Assembly (NCBI RefSeq): GCF_900101265.1
Contig: NZ_FMZS01000009.1
Location: 186,001 to 250,000 of the forward strand
DNA: 64,000 bases
Direction: 5' to 3'
From: Massilia sp. PDC64
GTDB taxonomy: Bacteria > Pseudomonadota > Gammaproteobacteria > Burkholderiales > Burkholderiaceae_D
Part shown: positions 63,305 through 64,000 of the stretch, piece by piece
How the letters are laid out: every line of letters starts with the position of its first letter
Position numbering within the stretch: position 1 is the first letter of the stretch
Position numbers and translations under genes: made by a program
The notes under the pieces: generated by a model
What the model saw: the letters and a program-made list of their open reading frames with translations, nothing else
Database searches by the model: none
What the model was told of the DNA's origin: nothing

Positions 63305-63874
63305 ATGAAACTCAAGCACCTCGCCCTGCTGGCCGTCGCCTTCGCTTCCAGCGCCGCCTTCGCCGCCGACACCTACAAGATCGACCCGAACCACACCTAC
63401 CCGAGCTTCGAGGCCGACCACTTCGGCGGCCTGTCGAACTGGCGCGGCAAGTTCGAGAAGACGGAAGGCACCATCGTCGTCGACCGCGCAGCCAAGACGG
63501 GCACCGTCGACATCACCATCGACGCGAACAGCCTGGACTTCGGCCACGCCAAGATGAACGAGCACGCCAAGGGTCCGGACATGTTCGACGTGGCCAAGTA
63601 TCCGAACGCCACCTACAAGGGCAAGATCGTGTTCAAGGGTGATGCACCGTCGACCGTCGACGGCGAACTGACGCTGCACGGCGTGACCAAGCCGGTCACC
63701 CTGCACATCAACTCGTTCAAGTGCATCCAGCACCCGATGCTGAAGCGCGAAGTGTGCGGCGCCGATGCGTCGGCCACGTTCAACCGCGCCGACTTCGGCG
63801 TGGACTACGGCGTCAAGATGGGCTTCAAGCCGGAAGTCAAGCTGGCGATCCAGGTCGAAGCGGTCAAGCAGTAA
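63305..63874 (+). CDS. YceI-family periplasmic protein 2
   Basis: A 189-residue exported protein (signal peptide ending AAFA). It is closer to classical YceI than its neighbour: YKIDPNHTYPSFEADHFGGL at the mature N-terminus and DFGHAKMNEHAKGPDMFDVA in the middle. Two Cys (KCIQ, VCGAD) could form a disulfide. It probably binds an isoprenoid quinone or related lipid in the periplasm. It ends just before a strong terminator, closing the three-gene operon. Confidence 0.92.
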   Translation: MKLKHLALLAVAFASSAAFAADTYKIDPNHTYPSFEADHFGGLSNWRGKFEKTEGTIVVDRAAKTGTVDITIDANSLDFGHAKMNEHAKGPDMFDVAKYPNATYKGKIVFKGDAPSTVDGELTLHGVTKPVTLHINSFKCIQHPMLKREVCGADASATFNRADFGVDYGVKMGFKPEVKLAIQVEAVKQ

Positions 63875-63894
63875 TCTTTCGATCCAAAAGAAAA

Positions 63895-63926
63895 GCCCCG
63901 CGGCCAGCACGGCCGCGGGGCTTTTT
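63895..63926 (+). terminator. Strong, probably bidirectional terminator
   Basis: GCCCCGCGGCC pairs with GGCCGCGGGGC (11 bp) around AGCAC, followed by five T residues on the plus strand and preceded by AAAA, so it can also act for the minus-strand gene to the right. Confidence 0.9.
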
Positions 63927-63941
63927 CATTGGTGCAATGGA

Positions 63942-64000
63942 TTAGCGGCCGTCGCGGTCCGAATCACCCGGAATCGCACGCTCCACGCGATCCCACGCAG
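63942..64000 (-). CDS. C-terminal end of an unidentified gene (partial)
   Basis: The last 18 codons of a minus-strand frame (AWDRVERAIPGDSDRDGR, stop TAA at 63942-63944) run in from the right edge. They end 15 bases from the terminator, which supports a real gene end. Too little remains to name it. Confidence 0.5.
   Translation of the reverse strand, partial: AWDRVERAIPGDSDRDGR

Overview
The window is a GC-rich, gene-dense stretch of chromosome from a betaproteobacterium. It is most likely Oxalobacteraceae, close to Massilia, Duganella or Janthinobacterium. This rests on gene order (bamE/fur back to back, lptE-holA-proA, lptD-surA-pdxA-rsmA, pepP-ubiH, nudJ-mnmA), on protein resemblance, and on dispersed GGGGTCAGAGC and TTCCCGC...GCGGGAA repeats. 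I see no prophage, insertion sequence, CRISPR array, tRNA or rRNA. The taxonomic call is inference.

From 1 to 9987 everything reads on the minus strand: a cut-off Bcr/CflA exporter, an RNA methyltransferase, HemJ, ProA, HolA, LptE, LeuS, an orphan barstar, DapB and BamE. Fur follows on the plus strand, then HrcA and a HAD phosphatase on the minus strand. From 12.5 to 18.9 kb lies an accessory segment: two tandem modular lipoproteins, a candidate small RNA with a palindrome inside its promoter, two near-identical exported micropeptides, a protein resembling only the N-terminal part of vanadium haloperoxidases, a Gly/Ala-rich exported protein, a secreted subtilase, and an ECF sigma/anti-sigma pair. 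This is the least explained part of the window.

From 18.9 to 33.9 kb is housekeeping: the outer-membrane set rsmA-pdxA-surA-lptD, divergent amgK-murU (muramic acid recycling) with pepP and ubiH, the three-subunit proton-translocating transhydrogenase, nudJ and mnmA. From 34 to 41.3 kb are signalling genes: CheW, a GAF-GGDEF-EAL protein divergent from an HTH-GAF protein, a receiver lacking its phosphoacceptor Asp, a flap endonuclease, a GST and a chemoreceptor. The octamer AATTTGAC recurs upstream of the GAF pair and the chemoreceptor.

From 41.4 to 49.2 kb come an alpha-amino-acid ester hydrolase, a PEP-CTERM protein with an EF-hand-like loop, a DUF72 protein and an iron island (feoA-feoB-small Cys protein, bfd, a PepSY-type membrane protein, bfr) with two Fur boxes. 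From 49.2 to 57.8 kb is a sucrose locus resembling the Xanthomonas sux genes: LacI regulator, TonB-dependent receptor, amylosucrase/sucrose hydrolase, PfkB kinase, MFS transporter and a second PfkB kinase. The enzyme and transport genes overlap end to start, and operator-like palindromes lie between regulator and receptor. The window closes with a GST, purB, a second TonB-dependent receptor, a cytochrome b561-YceI-YceI operon, and the last codons of an unidentified gene.
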